This document shows, piece by piece, positions 35,301-44,879 of a stretch of 64,000 nt of DNA (the stretch's first letter is position 1; each line of letters begins with the position of its first letter). The notes under the pieces were generated by a model, which was not told where the DNA came from, ran no database searches, and saw nothing but the letters and a program-made list of their open reading frames with translations. A program made the translations under genes and the position numbers. The DNA lies in contig CACVBU010000262.1 in assembly GCA_902728285.1 (NCBI GenBank), positions 657,588 through 721,587 on the forward strand. The letters run 5' to 3'. The stretch comes from Clytia hemisphaerica (taxonomy: Eukaryota; Cnidaria; Hydrozoa; Leptothecata; Clytiidae).

Positions 35301-36934
35301 ATTGAATTATAGGTTATCTGGAATTTCACCTTTCTTCTACGAAGACGAAGATAAAGTCGTCAAATGTGTACAAAAAGTCAAGTGGCAATTCGACGAAAGC
35401 GCATTCGCTGAGATCACAGCAGAAGCTAAAGATTTCATTAAAAAACTCTTCGTGAGGGCGCCAGAGTAAGTAGACATCTAATCCTTAACACCAACAAGTC
35501 AGACTAAGCTTAATGATATCCTACTCACGATTATCTTTCCAACGAGCACAAAATCACAATCTAAAACAAACTCTGTCAAAAGTTATTTTGAAAAGTACTA
35601 AAATTTCTGAATCTGGTTTATTTCCATTATCCAGAGCACTTTTTCTTATCTCGCCCCAGTCTGTGAACAAAATAATTTCCACTTGTGCCTTTTCAAATAA
35701 GTGACAATAAACTGTAATGTTTCGCTCAGTTTTTCCAAAGGAAACGAGTGTTAACATACAGAGAGTATTAACCTTTCAAATCACCTTCTCCTCCTTTAGA
35801 TCAAGAATGACTGCATCTGCAGCTTTAGAACACAAATGGCTTTCGGTAAGAGTGATGACCTTCTTTATTTTCTTTTTTTTGTTTCCTCACAAAGTGGATT
35901 CAAATGAAAAACATTTTTACCAAGCAGATCAAAGCCAAAAGAAACAAATGTGCGAACTTTCAGTAAAACTAAACCATGTCTTCCTATTTACAGTGAAATA
36001 AATAGAATCACAAAGTGCTCAAGAAAATTCGAACAAATTCGAGCGAAATATCGAGAAAAAAGAAATAACTTACGATTGCTACGCGGTGTTTCATGCTTTC
36101 AATTCATGATATTCATGACATAATATTTTCTACGGAAGGACCCGGGTTTTTGCCAGTGGTAGCAAATTTTATAGAACCTTTTTCTAGTTCAAATTTACCA
36201 CTACTGGCTAAAACCGGGGTATTTCCGTAGAAAACATTACGTCATGAATATCATGAATTATTGAAATAAAAACTACAATACACTGCATAACCTGAAGATT
36301 GCACCAGCATCAAACACCGTGTAGCGATTGTAAACTAGTTCTTTATTTCTCTTCCTATTTATAATTTTCATTAACAGAGTGATTACGCAGCTATGCGCAA
36401 GAAAACCACCATCGGCGCTCAAGATGTCATGGTAGAAACTGACGAACGATTATACTCTGAGGTAAGTGACCTTTCAGTATTAAGGAGATAACAAATAAAG
36501 GAGATAAATTCAAAAGGACGCAATCTAATTTAGCACGATGACACTTCTTTTAGGTTTTTCATTGCATGACAAATTAGTCATTATCGGGGTGGAAATGTAG
36601 TACAAACTGGGGAAGCAGCTTTCCAAATAGTCATTTTAGGGCCACATTGTCCTATATATCCTTGAATAACTTATCTTATATATCCTTAAAAGGCCTTGAA
36701 TAGATCCTTAAATATCTTGGACTAATTACACAAGCGGAGAACCTCCCACCTACATACCTACCTTATTGTATTGATCATTTTTAACCAATGAGATGTCTCT
36801 ATTGTAACCATTACATCATTTCTGGCCAATAGGAAGAAGAGGAGTACATTTGGCCATCATGCGTCTTCAGAACATTCGAAGAGGATGAATACGATTCTCC
36901 TGAAAGCGAAGAAGATGAAGAAGAAGAAGAATAA
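32374..36934 (+). CDS. Titin/MLCK-like protein kinase (paralogue 3), 8 exons, 341 aa
   Basis: Exons: 32374-32675, 33126-33264, 33659-33782, 34269-34344, 35313-35465, 35800-35845, 36378-36461, 36833-36934, all in phase. Residues ~22-280 form the kinase domain: IGRGKFAVV loop, K53, HLDLRPTN (D145, N150), DYN (D163) and an APE triplet. A short N-terminus (MSKKGTKLPIDRPGIKAENP) aligns with the linker before the kinase of paralogue 1, so the Ig and Pro-rich part is missing rather than replaced. The regulatory segment ends METDERLYSE-like (VETDERLYSE) and the acidic tail ends in five Glu. It shares the intron at the C|APE site with paralogue 1 and the one inside Y(C/V)|xLSG with paralogue 2. Confidence 0.9.
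32930..33027. mobile_element. CCCAG(A/C)TGG palindromic MITE in intron 1 of paralogue 3
   Basis: CCCAGATGGCACACAACGCC and GCTGTGTGCCAGCTGGG form the ends, with AACGTC/AACGTT words inside. It is the same family as 24010-24106. Confidence 0.8.
34416..34602. mobile_element. 'CCTTTTCGACCGTAG' inverted-repeat element, copy 1 (intron 4 of paralogue 3)
   Basis: The ends ATACGCCTTTTCGACCGTAG and CTACGGTCGAAAAGGTGTAT pair. The arms continue with GTCTGCTTTATCCCACTAAT and its complement around a TTTTCTATTGTCTATTGGTGC centre. A second copy lies at 62998-63184. Confidence 0.85.
35047..35267. mobile_element. 'TATAAAGCCCGAAGGGCTAG' inverted-repeat element (intron 4 of paralogue 3)
   Basis: The ends TATAAAGCCCGAAGGGCTAGATG and CATCTAGCCCTTCGGGCTTTATA are perfect inverted repeats. 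GCCCGAAGGGC is itself a palindrome. The element is about 220 bp. Confidence 0.85.
36070..36333. mobile_element. Nested inverted repeat in intron 6 of paralogue 3
   Basis: The outer pair is TTACGATTGCTACGCGGTGTTT and AAACACCGTGTAGCGATTGTAA. The inner pair is ATTCATGATATTCATGAC...TTTTCTACGGAAGGACCCGG and CCGGGGTATTTCCGTAGAAAA...GTCATGAATATCATGAAT. The two nested stems would fold most of the ~264 bp. Confidence 0.85.
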
Positions 36935-36984
36935 ACTAAAAAAAATGTTTAGAGAGAGAAAATTCATTACAAAAGTATGTTACA

Positions 36985-37255
36985 ATCGAGTCTCTATAAC
37001 TTGAACCGCTTATCTCAAACCTCTTTAACTCGAACCTTTTATAAGTCGCACATCAATAGCTCGAACCTCTTTAACTCATACCTCAACTATCACTCGAGTC
37101 TCTGTACCTCGACCTCTGTCATTCGAACCTCAATAACCTCGATCTCTGTAGCTCGAACCTCTATAACTCGAACCTTTATAACTCACACATCAATAACTCG
37201 AACCTCTGTAGCTTGAGCCTCTGTAGTGCGAACCTCTGTAGATTGGATATATCGA
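36985..37255. repeat. 'CTCGAACCTCTGTAA' minisatellite after paralogue 3
   Basis: About fifteen imperfect units of roughly 15-17 bp (AACTCGAACCTCTGTA, AACTCGAACCTTTATA) follow each other. The word resembles the TTCGAATTAGAG vocabulary of the pogo-like MITEs. Confidence 0.8.
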
Positions 37256-37617
37256 ACAAGTTTTCTGACCGCTTCAAGTAACCAACCCTACAACACTCTA
37301 ATTTTCCATATTTGGAAAATGTTTTTTCCCTTGTTCCTGTTCCGGCCACAGGTTCCTGTTTCTACACACAGCTTTGCCCCCTAAAAAATAAAGGCCATTG
37401 TGTTCTAAAAACCTGCTTCGTGTTAAGAGACTTGATCGTTCTATTAAGATCTCAAATGCGAGTAGTGATAAAAGTTTTGCCCATTCAGAACCATTTAGAT
37501 CACTTTTGCTGGAGGTTGAAATCGAAAGTGAAAATCAAAAGCTCAAATATGATATAAACGAAAGGTTTTCATTATACGATTCCAAAGAAATATCACAAAA
37601 AGAGTCTGACAATCTAA

Positions 37618-38293
37618 AGTCTATTCACGACAAGTGTGCACTCTTTTTTCTTCTACCTATAACTTTTGAAGGAATTCTTCAATCTTTATAAATTTGGTAT
37701 CATTGGAAAGATATTAGTGAGTGGTATAATTTGAAATAAAAAAATCTTTAAAAAAATTCTAATAAGGAAGATGAAAATGAAGAAGAAAAAAATGAAGATC
37801 TTGTAGAAAAGTGCTATAACTATCATTTTCACTGAAGTGAATCCTTAATCATCGAACGTCATCACTGTGAAAAAAATTTTCAAAAATAATCATTCAGTCA
37901 AAAGATATCAAACAAAGTTATAAGCTGATTGACGTCTAAAAACGCTGTTTTCTGCAGTTTTTTGCTGTTTTTTGGGGTCAATCACTTATTAACTTTGTAT
38001 CATAACTTTATATTGAATAAATATTTTAATGAAATTTCTTCACAGTGATGATCTCCTAAGATCAAAGAATCTCTCCAGTGAAAATGAAAGTTATAGCACT
38101 TTTCTACAAGATCTTCATTTTTTTCTTCTTCATTTTCATCTTCGTTTTTATAATCTTTTTAAAGTTTTTTTTATTTAAAATTGTTCCACTCACTAATATC
38201 TTTCCAATGATACCAAATTTATAAAGATTGAAGAATTCCTTCAAAAGTTATAGGTAAATGAAAAAAGAGTGCACACTTATCGTGAATAGACTT
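37618..38293. repeat. Long palindrome A, about 676 bp
   Basis: The left arm begins AGTCTATTCACGACAAGTGTGC and the right arm ends with its complement GTGCACACTTATCGTGAATAGACT. Matching landmarks go inward on both arms: TTTGAAGGAATTCTTCAATC, GGTATCATTGGAAAGATATTAG, AAAGTGCTATAACT and TCACTGTGAA. The arms are about 300 bp with few mismatches around a short centre near 37955. No protein is recognisable in either arm. Confidence 0.85.
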
Positions 38294-39234
38294 TATATTC
38301 GAAGATGATAGATCAAGCTCAAACCCAGTCCTTTAGTTTGCTTTTTAATGATACTTATATAGTCCTTACCAACGTCCATCAGAAAAGTGGACTAGGTACG
38401 AGATTGATGATAGGTCAAAAAATAACGAAGAACATTAAAAACACACAAATCTTCGTTTGCAAATTTGACTTTGATGACAATGATGTAAAAAAATGTTATT
38501 TCTTTTTCTTTTTCAGTTACAATTATTAGGTGTGGTTGACTTTACCAAAAAGACAAAAGAAACTTCATGACAGGAGCAAGTCATGGTCAAATTCACCCAG
38601 AACGATATTTATGAAAAGAACAGACACTATTTTATCATTTAGACCAAAATTTGCCCATGAAGTTTAATTTGATCACTCTTTTGAAATTTTATAATTATTT
38701 AGATATTTTTCGTTTTCTTTTAATATTTGCGCAAATACCTTTTTCTCTTTATGTTAGGAATTTAAGTCAATTTCATAAATAATTCAATCCAGATAGACAA
38801 TCAATCAATCTTACCAATACTCCCTCTAAATTTTACAGACCGGAATATAATTATGATTATTTTTTATTACATACTTTGTACATTTATTTTTCCAACTAAT
38901 AATTTTCTTTATATTTTTCGAATTATTTTTTTTTTGTAAACAAAAAACGTTTTTTCTGATGGATCCAAAAGAAAACTCCTCCAAAAAATTCTCATTTATT
39001 TAATTCAATTCTAGAGGACTGAATTCCGTGCCAAAAAAAAACAAAAAAAACGTGCTAGGCCCACCAGGTTTCGTCTTCCTTCTATAGTTTGGTTGGTTCT
39101 AATAAAATCTCATAACAGATCATCCATTCTGAACATACCATGCTCTTCTGTAAAGGGATATGGCGAATATTACGATCTGATTTGGTTGTTATAGCCAAAA
39201 TATTAAAAACCACATTGCCTTCAAAAGCTCATCG
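38294..39234. other. Gene-free AT-rich stretch
   Basis: No gene or organised repeat was recognised. Confidence 0.4.
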
Positions 39235-39530
39235 GCTAACCTGAGATCAGATTGTGAATGTTTTCTGTACACCACGCTGAAGCTCTAAAGGGATGTGTGA
39301 AAACATAAAAATCTGACGAATATGCAATCTCGAAATCGTAAGGACTGCGTTCGTCTAAAAGGACTAGGAACGACAACAAAGTTGCGTGGTTGTGTTTGTG
39401 AATAGGGCACCGTATCAGTTTTTAACTTTCCGGCGCACAACAAGATTTTTGTTGTAGAACTTTCCGCGGAAGGACTATTTTCCTCAGATGTATAATTTTC
39501 AAGCGCCTTCAGAGGTTTACCGTACGCGTA
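39235..39530 (+). repeat. ~295-bp dispersed repeat, copy 1
   Basis: Ordered blocks CTGAGATCAGATTGTG, CACGCTGAAGCTCTAA, CGAATATGCAATCT, GTAAGGACTGC, AACAAAGTTG, GGGCACCGTATCAG and GAGGTTTACCGT occur in the same order, inverted, at 47195-47495. The two copies are diverged but collinear. No coding frame spans them. Confidence 0.75.
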
Positions 39531-39750
39531 AGAAAATTATGAACAGCTGTTATCAGGTTACCGGAGGCGGTTTCTTTCATAGTGGTACGCTAATCTCGTT
39601 TTGTCTTGGCTCATTACTTTGTCTACCATTTACTTTCGGTTTTTTTTAACTAGATTACCCAGGTGTTTATCTTTTTTTCCCTGAATGTCTTTTATTCGGA
39701 ATTGAATAATCGAGACATGAAAAATTACTATATTGTAATCTGTTTTCAAT

Positions 39751-39992
39751 AGGGAGGTTAAGTATCAAAGATAAATCTACGCGACGAACGGACCTTTTCT
39801 CTGCAAGATGGTAAGGGTAGCAAGGTAGATGTTATATCTTCTTTGTTCAACAACGAAGATTTTCACGGTTTTTCGTTCTTGAGCTGTTTTAGCCTGGATT
39901 CTAGAAAATGCATGTCCACATGTTTACTGCATGTTGCAGGTCAAAACCCGTTCGTTCGTCGCGTTGATTTATCTTTGATACTTAACCTCCCT
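39751..39992. mobile_element. Inverted-repeat element (GGGAGGTTAAGTATCAAAGAT ends)
   Basis: AGGGAGGTTAAGTATCAAAGATAAATC at the left is mirrored by GATTTATCTTTGATACTTAACCTCCCT at the right, continuing inward with CGCGACGAACGG/CGTTCGTCGCG. The flanking AAT/AAT could be a short target duplication. It is about 242 bp and non-coding. Confidence 0.85.
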
Positions 39993-40131
39993 AATGAATA
40001 ATGTATTGACTGGAGATGACATGTAGGCGTTAATAATGTGCGCACGCTCTTTCGCGAGCGTGATGTGTGATAGGCGGTCGCTTCAGTATGGTTTACATCC
40101 ACACTGTGACCTAGTTTAATATTCATCCCAA

Positions 40132-40220
40132 ATCTAGGCTGCATGCATCCCCAAATTAGTTTTGATATATCAAAACTTATCAGAGGGGATGTGGGCAGCC
40201 TATCCCAAATCTGGATGAGG
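40132..40220. repeat. Short fold-back (CCCAAATCTAGGCTGC ends)
   Basis: CCCAAATCTAGGCTGCATGCATCCCC is partly mirrored by GGGGATGTGGGCAGCCTATCCC, and an inner TTTTGATATATCAAAA palindrome forms the tip. Confidence 0.6.
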
Positions 40221-40871
40221 GGATTAAGGCGGGGTCAAAATGCTTGCAACGTTACAAATCATTTTCAGAAGCTCATTTTAAGCTCAAACGAAGCGTATAA
40301 CTAAGTAGAATAAGATTCAGTCTAGGCAGATGTTTTTTTATTTTGAAATTTTGCGTACTTGGCAAAAATCCTCAATTTTGCACTATTTTGATGACGTCAT
40401 AAAAATTGAAATTCCACGAACCCGCCTTATTCCCCGTTCCCCTGGAGTTGTTTTGATGAGATTTCTCTGATGCAGGCGGGTCACTTGAAACAAAGTTCAG
40501 TAATTGAACTGCAACTTGTTTGTGTTTGTGTTTCATTTTGATGACAAATGTGCCAAGTGGCCCCAGACCTGAATGATTAAACTCGATTCCAATTAAAAAT
40601 AGAAGCCTTGTTTCAATTCTTTAAGGTTCTCACTAGTTCAAGATTTCAACAGTTATGTATATCTCCAGGAAAGGTGGGATGAGCAAAATCTGAGAGATAA
40701 TAGTAGATAAGGGTCCCAATACTAAACCAATTAACTGGAGGATTGTGTAGTCATTTTATAACTCATTCATTTTTTTTTCTGAAAAGCAGGCCTCTTTTTA
40801 GCACGATATATTTCAATTATATGTTCAATTGTCAATAGAAACGTTCGCCTCATATTCGCAGATTTTATATA

Positions 40872-41537
40872 TAGTGTGGTCGTTTAGCATAATTTACAGG
40901 AAAACAATATGATCTAGCTGAAACTTTCTTCAGACCTTCTCTATAGGATGGTTACGCCTCAGGAAAAATTCCCCTAAAATCCCACTGGTGGAACATCCCT
41001 TTTTTGGGACATTTCTTTTTGCCCCAGGCAAAACCCTAAGGGCGAAAATTTCAAACTAATTTTCAGACATTATCAAGTATACCATTCGAAAGCTCTCGAA
41101 AAACTATATAGAAGACTTTTAAACGGGTATAGCCGATTTCCATACCTAACTCGAGATAATTCACGCAGAAGATGCTATTTATGGTCAATTTTGACCAAAG
41201 TGTGGCAAAAAGTGGAACTTGCGCATGAAATATCTCGAGTTAGATAAGGAAATCAGCTATACCCGTTTAAAAGTCTTCTATATAGTTTTTCGAGAGCTTT
41301 CGAATGGTATACATGATATTGTCTGGAAATAAGTTTGAAATTTTCAAAAAATTTCGCCCTTAGGATTTTGCCTGGGGAAAATAGAAATGTCCCAAAAAAG
41401 GGATGTTCTACCAATGGGATTTTAGGGGAATTTTTCCTGAGGTATAAGCATCCTATAGAGAAGGTCCGGAGAAAGTTTCAGCTAGATCTTATTTTTTTCC
41501 TACAAACAGCCTGTATTTTTGTAACACGACCACACTA
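40872..41537. repeat. Long palindrome B, about 666 bp
   Basis: The ends TAGTGTGGTCGT and ACGACCACACTA are complementary. Matching inner landmarks are TCTATAGGATG, AAATCCCA.TGG, TTTTTTGGGACATTTCT, ATACCATTCGAAAGCTCTCG, GAAGACTTTTAAACGGGTAT and AACTCGAGATA. Arms of about 320 bp flank a centre near 41200. Neither arm encodes a recognisable protein. Confidence 0.9.
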
Positions 41538-41539
41538 AT

Positions 41540-41985
41540 ATTCAAATTTGCGTCCGTATAATATAATCTACTCCTTAACAAAAACATATTTATAAAAAAA
41601 CATATAATTGACACAATTGATATAAATTGATAACATATAATTGACAAAACTGATATATGTAAATTGATAACTTTTTTTTTGATTAATTTAATTTCGAAAC
41701 GGCAAAAACCGGTCGTATAAGCTATGACTAATTGACTAATAATATATTTAAGACTTCGATAGTAGAAATATTAAGAAAAAGTTTTTTTTTTGTTTTTTTT
41801 TCTTTATAATATGGGTTACACAGTACACCGCTAACAAACAAATAAGACAACACACTACAGATAATAAAAATCTCCCCCCCCCCGCTAGGCACTAAGTGAT
41901 ATTGCCAGAGGTACAAGACTATATAAAAGAAGAAAAAAAATAGAATAAATAATATTATAAAGATAGGTTTAAAGAAAAAGTTGAG
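41540..41985. other. Gene-free AT-rich stretch
   Basis: It contains ATATAATTGACA micro-repeats (about 41600-41660) and homopolymer runs but no gene. Confidence 0.4.
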
Positions 41986-41989
41986 AACA

Positions 41990-42155
41990 TTTTAAGACTT
42001 TGCAGACTCTAAAACAACTATTTTCTTAGAAAAATGGACAAAAATACTGGCAAAATTGTGAAAATAAGAACACGTTAAGAACATTTTTAGGCTTAAAACT
42101 CAAAAAATTAAGAACATCCTAAGGCTTCAAAAGTTCTGGATGTTCTAATAAAAAA
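41990..42155. repeat. 'GTTCTTATAA' dispersed element, inverted copy
   Basis: Words GAACATTTTAAGACTTTGCAG, AAGAACACGTTAAGAACATTTTTAGGC and GGATGTTCTAATAAAAAAAATG are the complement of the 19336-19597 copy. Confidence 0.6.
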
Positions 42156-42189
42156 AATGTATACTAGACAATGGAGGGTGTTGTCAGAG

Positions 42190-43088
42190 TCATTCTATAT
42201 CTTCAAGCTCTGGCAACTCTTCTGTGTTTGGTTCCTTTACTCCTGCTTCCGGCACTCCCCCTGTGCTCATTCCTCCGCCCTCCTTTGTATTGCTCAATGG
42301 TTTTCCTTCGTCCTCCTGTGTATTGCCCAATGGTTTTCCTTCGCCCTCCTGTGCATTTTCCAATGTTTGTCTTTCGATCTCCGTATTGTCGTCTATTTTC
42401 TTTTCAGGAGTCTCCTCTATGTCAATTTTGAATTCTTTCATCAACACAGCGTCCAGAGCCCTCTTTTCTTTGATCCTTTCTTTGATTGTATCATCGTTTA
42501 TTCGACCATAAAGGTAATCATCCCAAATCTTTTCGTCCTGGTAAAGTTGAATTTTCAATATCGGATTGATGGACCACATCTGTTTTGCCAAATCTTCACG
42601 CTTCTGTTGTTTTTTCTCCTTCTTTTTCATCCGTTTGCTCAGGTCCTCCTCGTCCTGGTAAAATTGAGTTTTCAATATCGGATTGATAGACCACTTCTTT
42701 TTCAGTTTGTCATTACGGCCGGATCCGCCATCAGGTCCACCCACACCGCCACTAGCATCGTGTCTTTCGTTGTCAATCTTCTTATAACGTTTAGCGACAC
42801 TAGTGTGGCGATGGATAAAAGGTGCTTCAAGTAGTTCTTCACTCGTTTATACTTGGCCATATCTTCACATGATACCAACTTCAACATCAGATTTCTGAAC
42901 TTTCGTGCGTGCTCCAAATTGGATTTCTGCCTTTCTGCCGGTTTGAGCACTCCCATTATACTTGAAACGAATGTTGAGAGGCCGGCAATGATAGGTAAAA
43001 CATAAACAGGCAGTTTATCTTTCATCACCGACAAAATTGTCGTCACTGCCGTTAATATGATGAGTGTAATTTGTATGAAATAAAACAC
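42190..43088 (-). CDS. Possible SLATT/DUF4231-like two-TM membrane protein, split over two frames
   Basis: One minus-strand frame (43088 to 42702, open a little further upstream to about 43127) has two hydrophobic segments, FIQITLIILTAVTTILS and VYVLPIIAGLSTFVSSIMGV, then a charged helix PAERQKSNLEHARKFRN, an arrangement like SLATT/DUF4231 proteins. A second frame (open from about 42830, ends 42190) gives a basic then acidic tail with two WSINPILK.Q.YQDE repeats and three LxNTQE.EGKP-like repeats. The frames overlap at about 42702-42830. Either one base is gained or lost, or splicing joins them. The 5' frame has no ATG at its start, so an upstream exon is likely missing. Function is unknown; SLATT-type proteins are proposed pore or sensor modules in other lineages, which need not apply here. 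Confidence 0.4.
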
Positions 43089-43126
43089 TCGGTCCCTTAA
43101 AAAGTATAGAGGAAAAAGAACGGATA

Positions 43127-43405
43127 ATGCAAAATCTGCATAAGCTGAAACGATTCAATGAAATTGGCGGCTTTAGCATTACAGACGACTTCACCATCAA
43201 CGAAAGAAAAATTATTAAAGATATGTGCCAAAAGGCGAATAAAATGAATTTAAAAAATGATGATTTCGTTTGGCATGTAAGAGGAAGCCCTAGAACAAAC
43301 CTTCGCCTAGTTCGAAAACCTAGGACAAAGACCAAAACAACGTCTTCTCTGTCCATATCTTCTGACGACTGGACGACGGATGAAGAATTAGACAATATTT
43401 TATAA
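43127..43405 (+). mobile_element. Retroelement ORF1-like C-terminal fragment
   Basis: A 92-codon frame carries DDFTINERKIIKDMCQKAN, a helix rich in K/E, then DFVWHVRGSPRTNLRLVRK and a basic/Ser-rich end. The arrangement 'ERxxxKxxxxxA...Y/WxVRGxPxxxxLVR' resembles the C-terminal end of ORF1-type proteins of animal non-LTR elements. No RNA-recognition or zinc-knuckle part is seen upstream and no RT downstream. It could instead be a terminal exon of an unknown gene. Confidence 0.35.
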
Positions 43406-43699
43406 ATCTAAAATTATTTCGTAGAGGTCGATAGACCTGTGAAATATAATTCTATGAATAAAAATATTACTGCCCATTTCTGATGATTACGATTTTTACT
43501 GGACGTTAACCAAACATAATTACGAGCGTTTTTAAGAAACTGTTCCTCTTGTAGAAGTACTCTCTGATCATTATTATCACCACTTTGAGTGAGTTGTTTA
43601 CCAGAAGTTTGTGGTTCTTCGATGGAAGCCATCCTTCTTAATTCTCTTTTTCCAAAGTGATGCTCGCATATAGGGCATTCCATTTTATAACCATACAGA

Positions 43700-43826
43700 G
43701 GGGTGGACGAACTTTTCCAGGGGGTAATCTGAGAAGAATTTCCAGGGGGTATTTTTTCATATTTCCAGGGGGTAAAAAGCTTAAACTTCCAAGGGGTAAA
43801 CGACTGATAGTAGTTCGTCCACCCTC
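43700..43826. mobile_element. MITE with GGGTGGACGAACT ends and TTTCCAGGGGGTA units
   Basis: GGGGTGGACGAACT at the left and AGTAGTTCGTCCACCC at the right are inverted repeats. TTTCCAGGGGGTA occurs three to four times between. Further TTTCCAGGGGGTA words continue to about 43900, suggesting a second, nested or decayed copy. Confidence 0.7.
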
Positions 43827-43949
43827 TCACTTTAAGACATGAAAATAATCTTTTCCAGGGTCTTTTTTGCAAATTTTGCCATTTTCCAGGGGGTATCCAA
43901 ACATTTCCAAGAAATTTTTTTTGATTGAAAAGGCCCACCCCCCCTGTAT

Positions 43950-44870
43950 GGAAATCTTTTGGAACAGCCCAGTAAAATAACAGTTTTTATAACATTTCTT
44001 TTCTAAAAAAGCAATCTAGAACCCAATCCTTATTATTACTTGATGATTTGATTTCTTAATGCTCCTGGGTACGAAGTAGTCATTGAGGCATTCTAATACA
44101 CATAACTACAATATTGAGATCATAATCTTATTCTCATGATATCAAAATTCCTGTGTGATATGGTATTTTGCTTGATTAAACGTTTATCATCAATCATAAG
44201 AATGTGAAAATACACATATTTCCGAAAATATGCAAAAAATATCAATTTCGGAGAATAGTTGTAAATGTCAAACCATAATCAGATTCAAACGTATCATTCT
44301 TTTTTGGCATCGTAATCAAATTTGACGTCCGAATATATATGCAGAACTAAGCAAAAAAATTTCATTCATTTCGTACGTGCCCATCGCACTGACCTGCTCG
44401 ACTTCAGTTTTTTCTCAACGAAGGCTAGCCTTTGTAACTATAATGAGAAACTCGTCCCTAGCCCCCAAAAATAAAAATAAAAAAAAATTAAATAAAAAAC
44501 GTCTGATGTTCACATAAAGAACGATTTTGCAAAATTTCAAACTAAATCCGACTATTTTCGAAGTCTCTAAACTACCACAAAATTTAAGCCTCGTTTTAGC
44601 AAAATACTCACCCCCGGGCCCCAAAAATCAATGATGAAGATTCAATGATGTAAAAATGGTATATTATACCATGATTCTACCAGGGGTTGTTTTTCCTATT
44701 TTTCTTCAGTTTTCATTATTGTTTTAGAGCTTGCTTCAAGAGATTTCTACATGATAAAATTCCACTCATGATTATTTTTCCACTTGCGAGTTGGGATTTT
44801 TGGACCGACTTTAACTTCACAGTAAAGGAGTTGACATTAAACCTGAATTTATATAAAGCTATATAGAACA
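43950..44870. other. Gene-free AT-rich stretch
   Basis: No gene or clear repeat was recognised. Confidence 0.4.
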
Positions 44871-44879
44871 AGCAACATG

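Noticed and set aside
42157-42834. 225-codon plus-strand frame
   Set aside because: It is antisense to the repetitive acidic tail of the SLATT-like frame; its Phe/Leu/Cys-rich content is what the complement of E/K/G codons gives.
43414-43938. 174-codon minus-strand frame with an ECPICEHHFGKRELRRM stretch
   Set aside because: About half of it is a translation of the TTTCCAGGGGGTA MITE. The remaining ~85 codons have a CxxC-like pair but no complete domain or start, so it was not called a gene.
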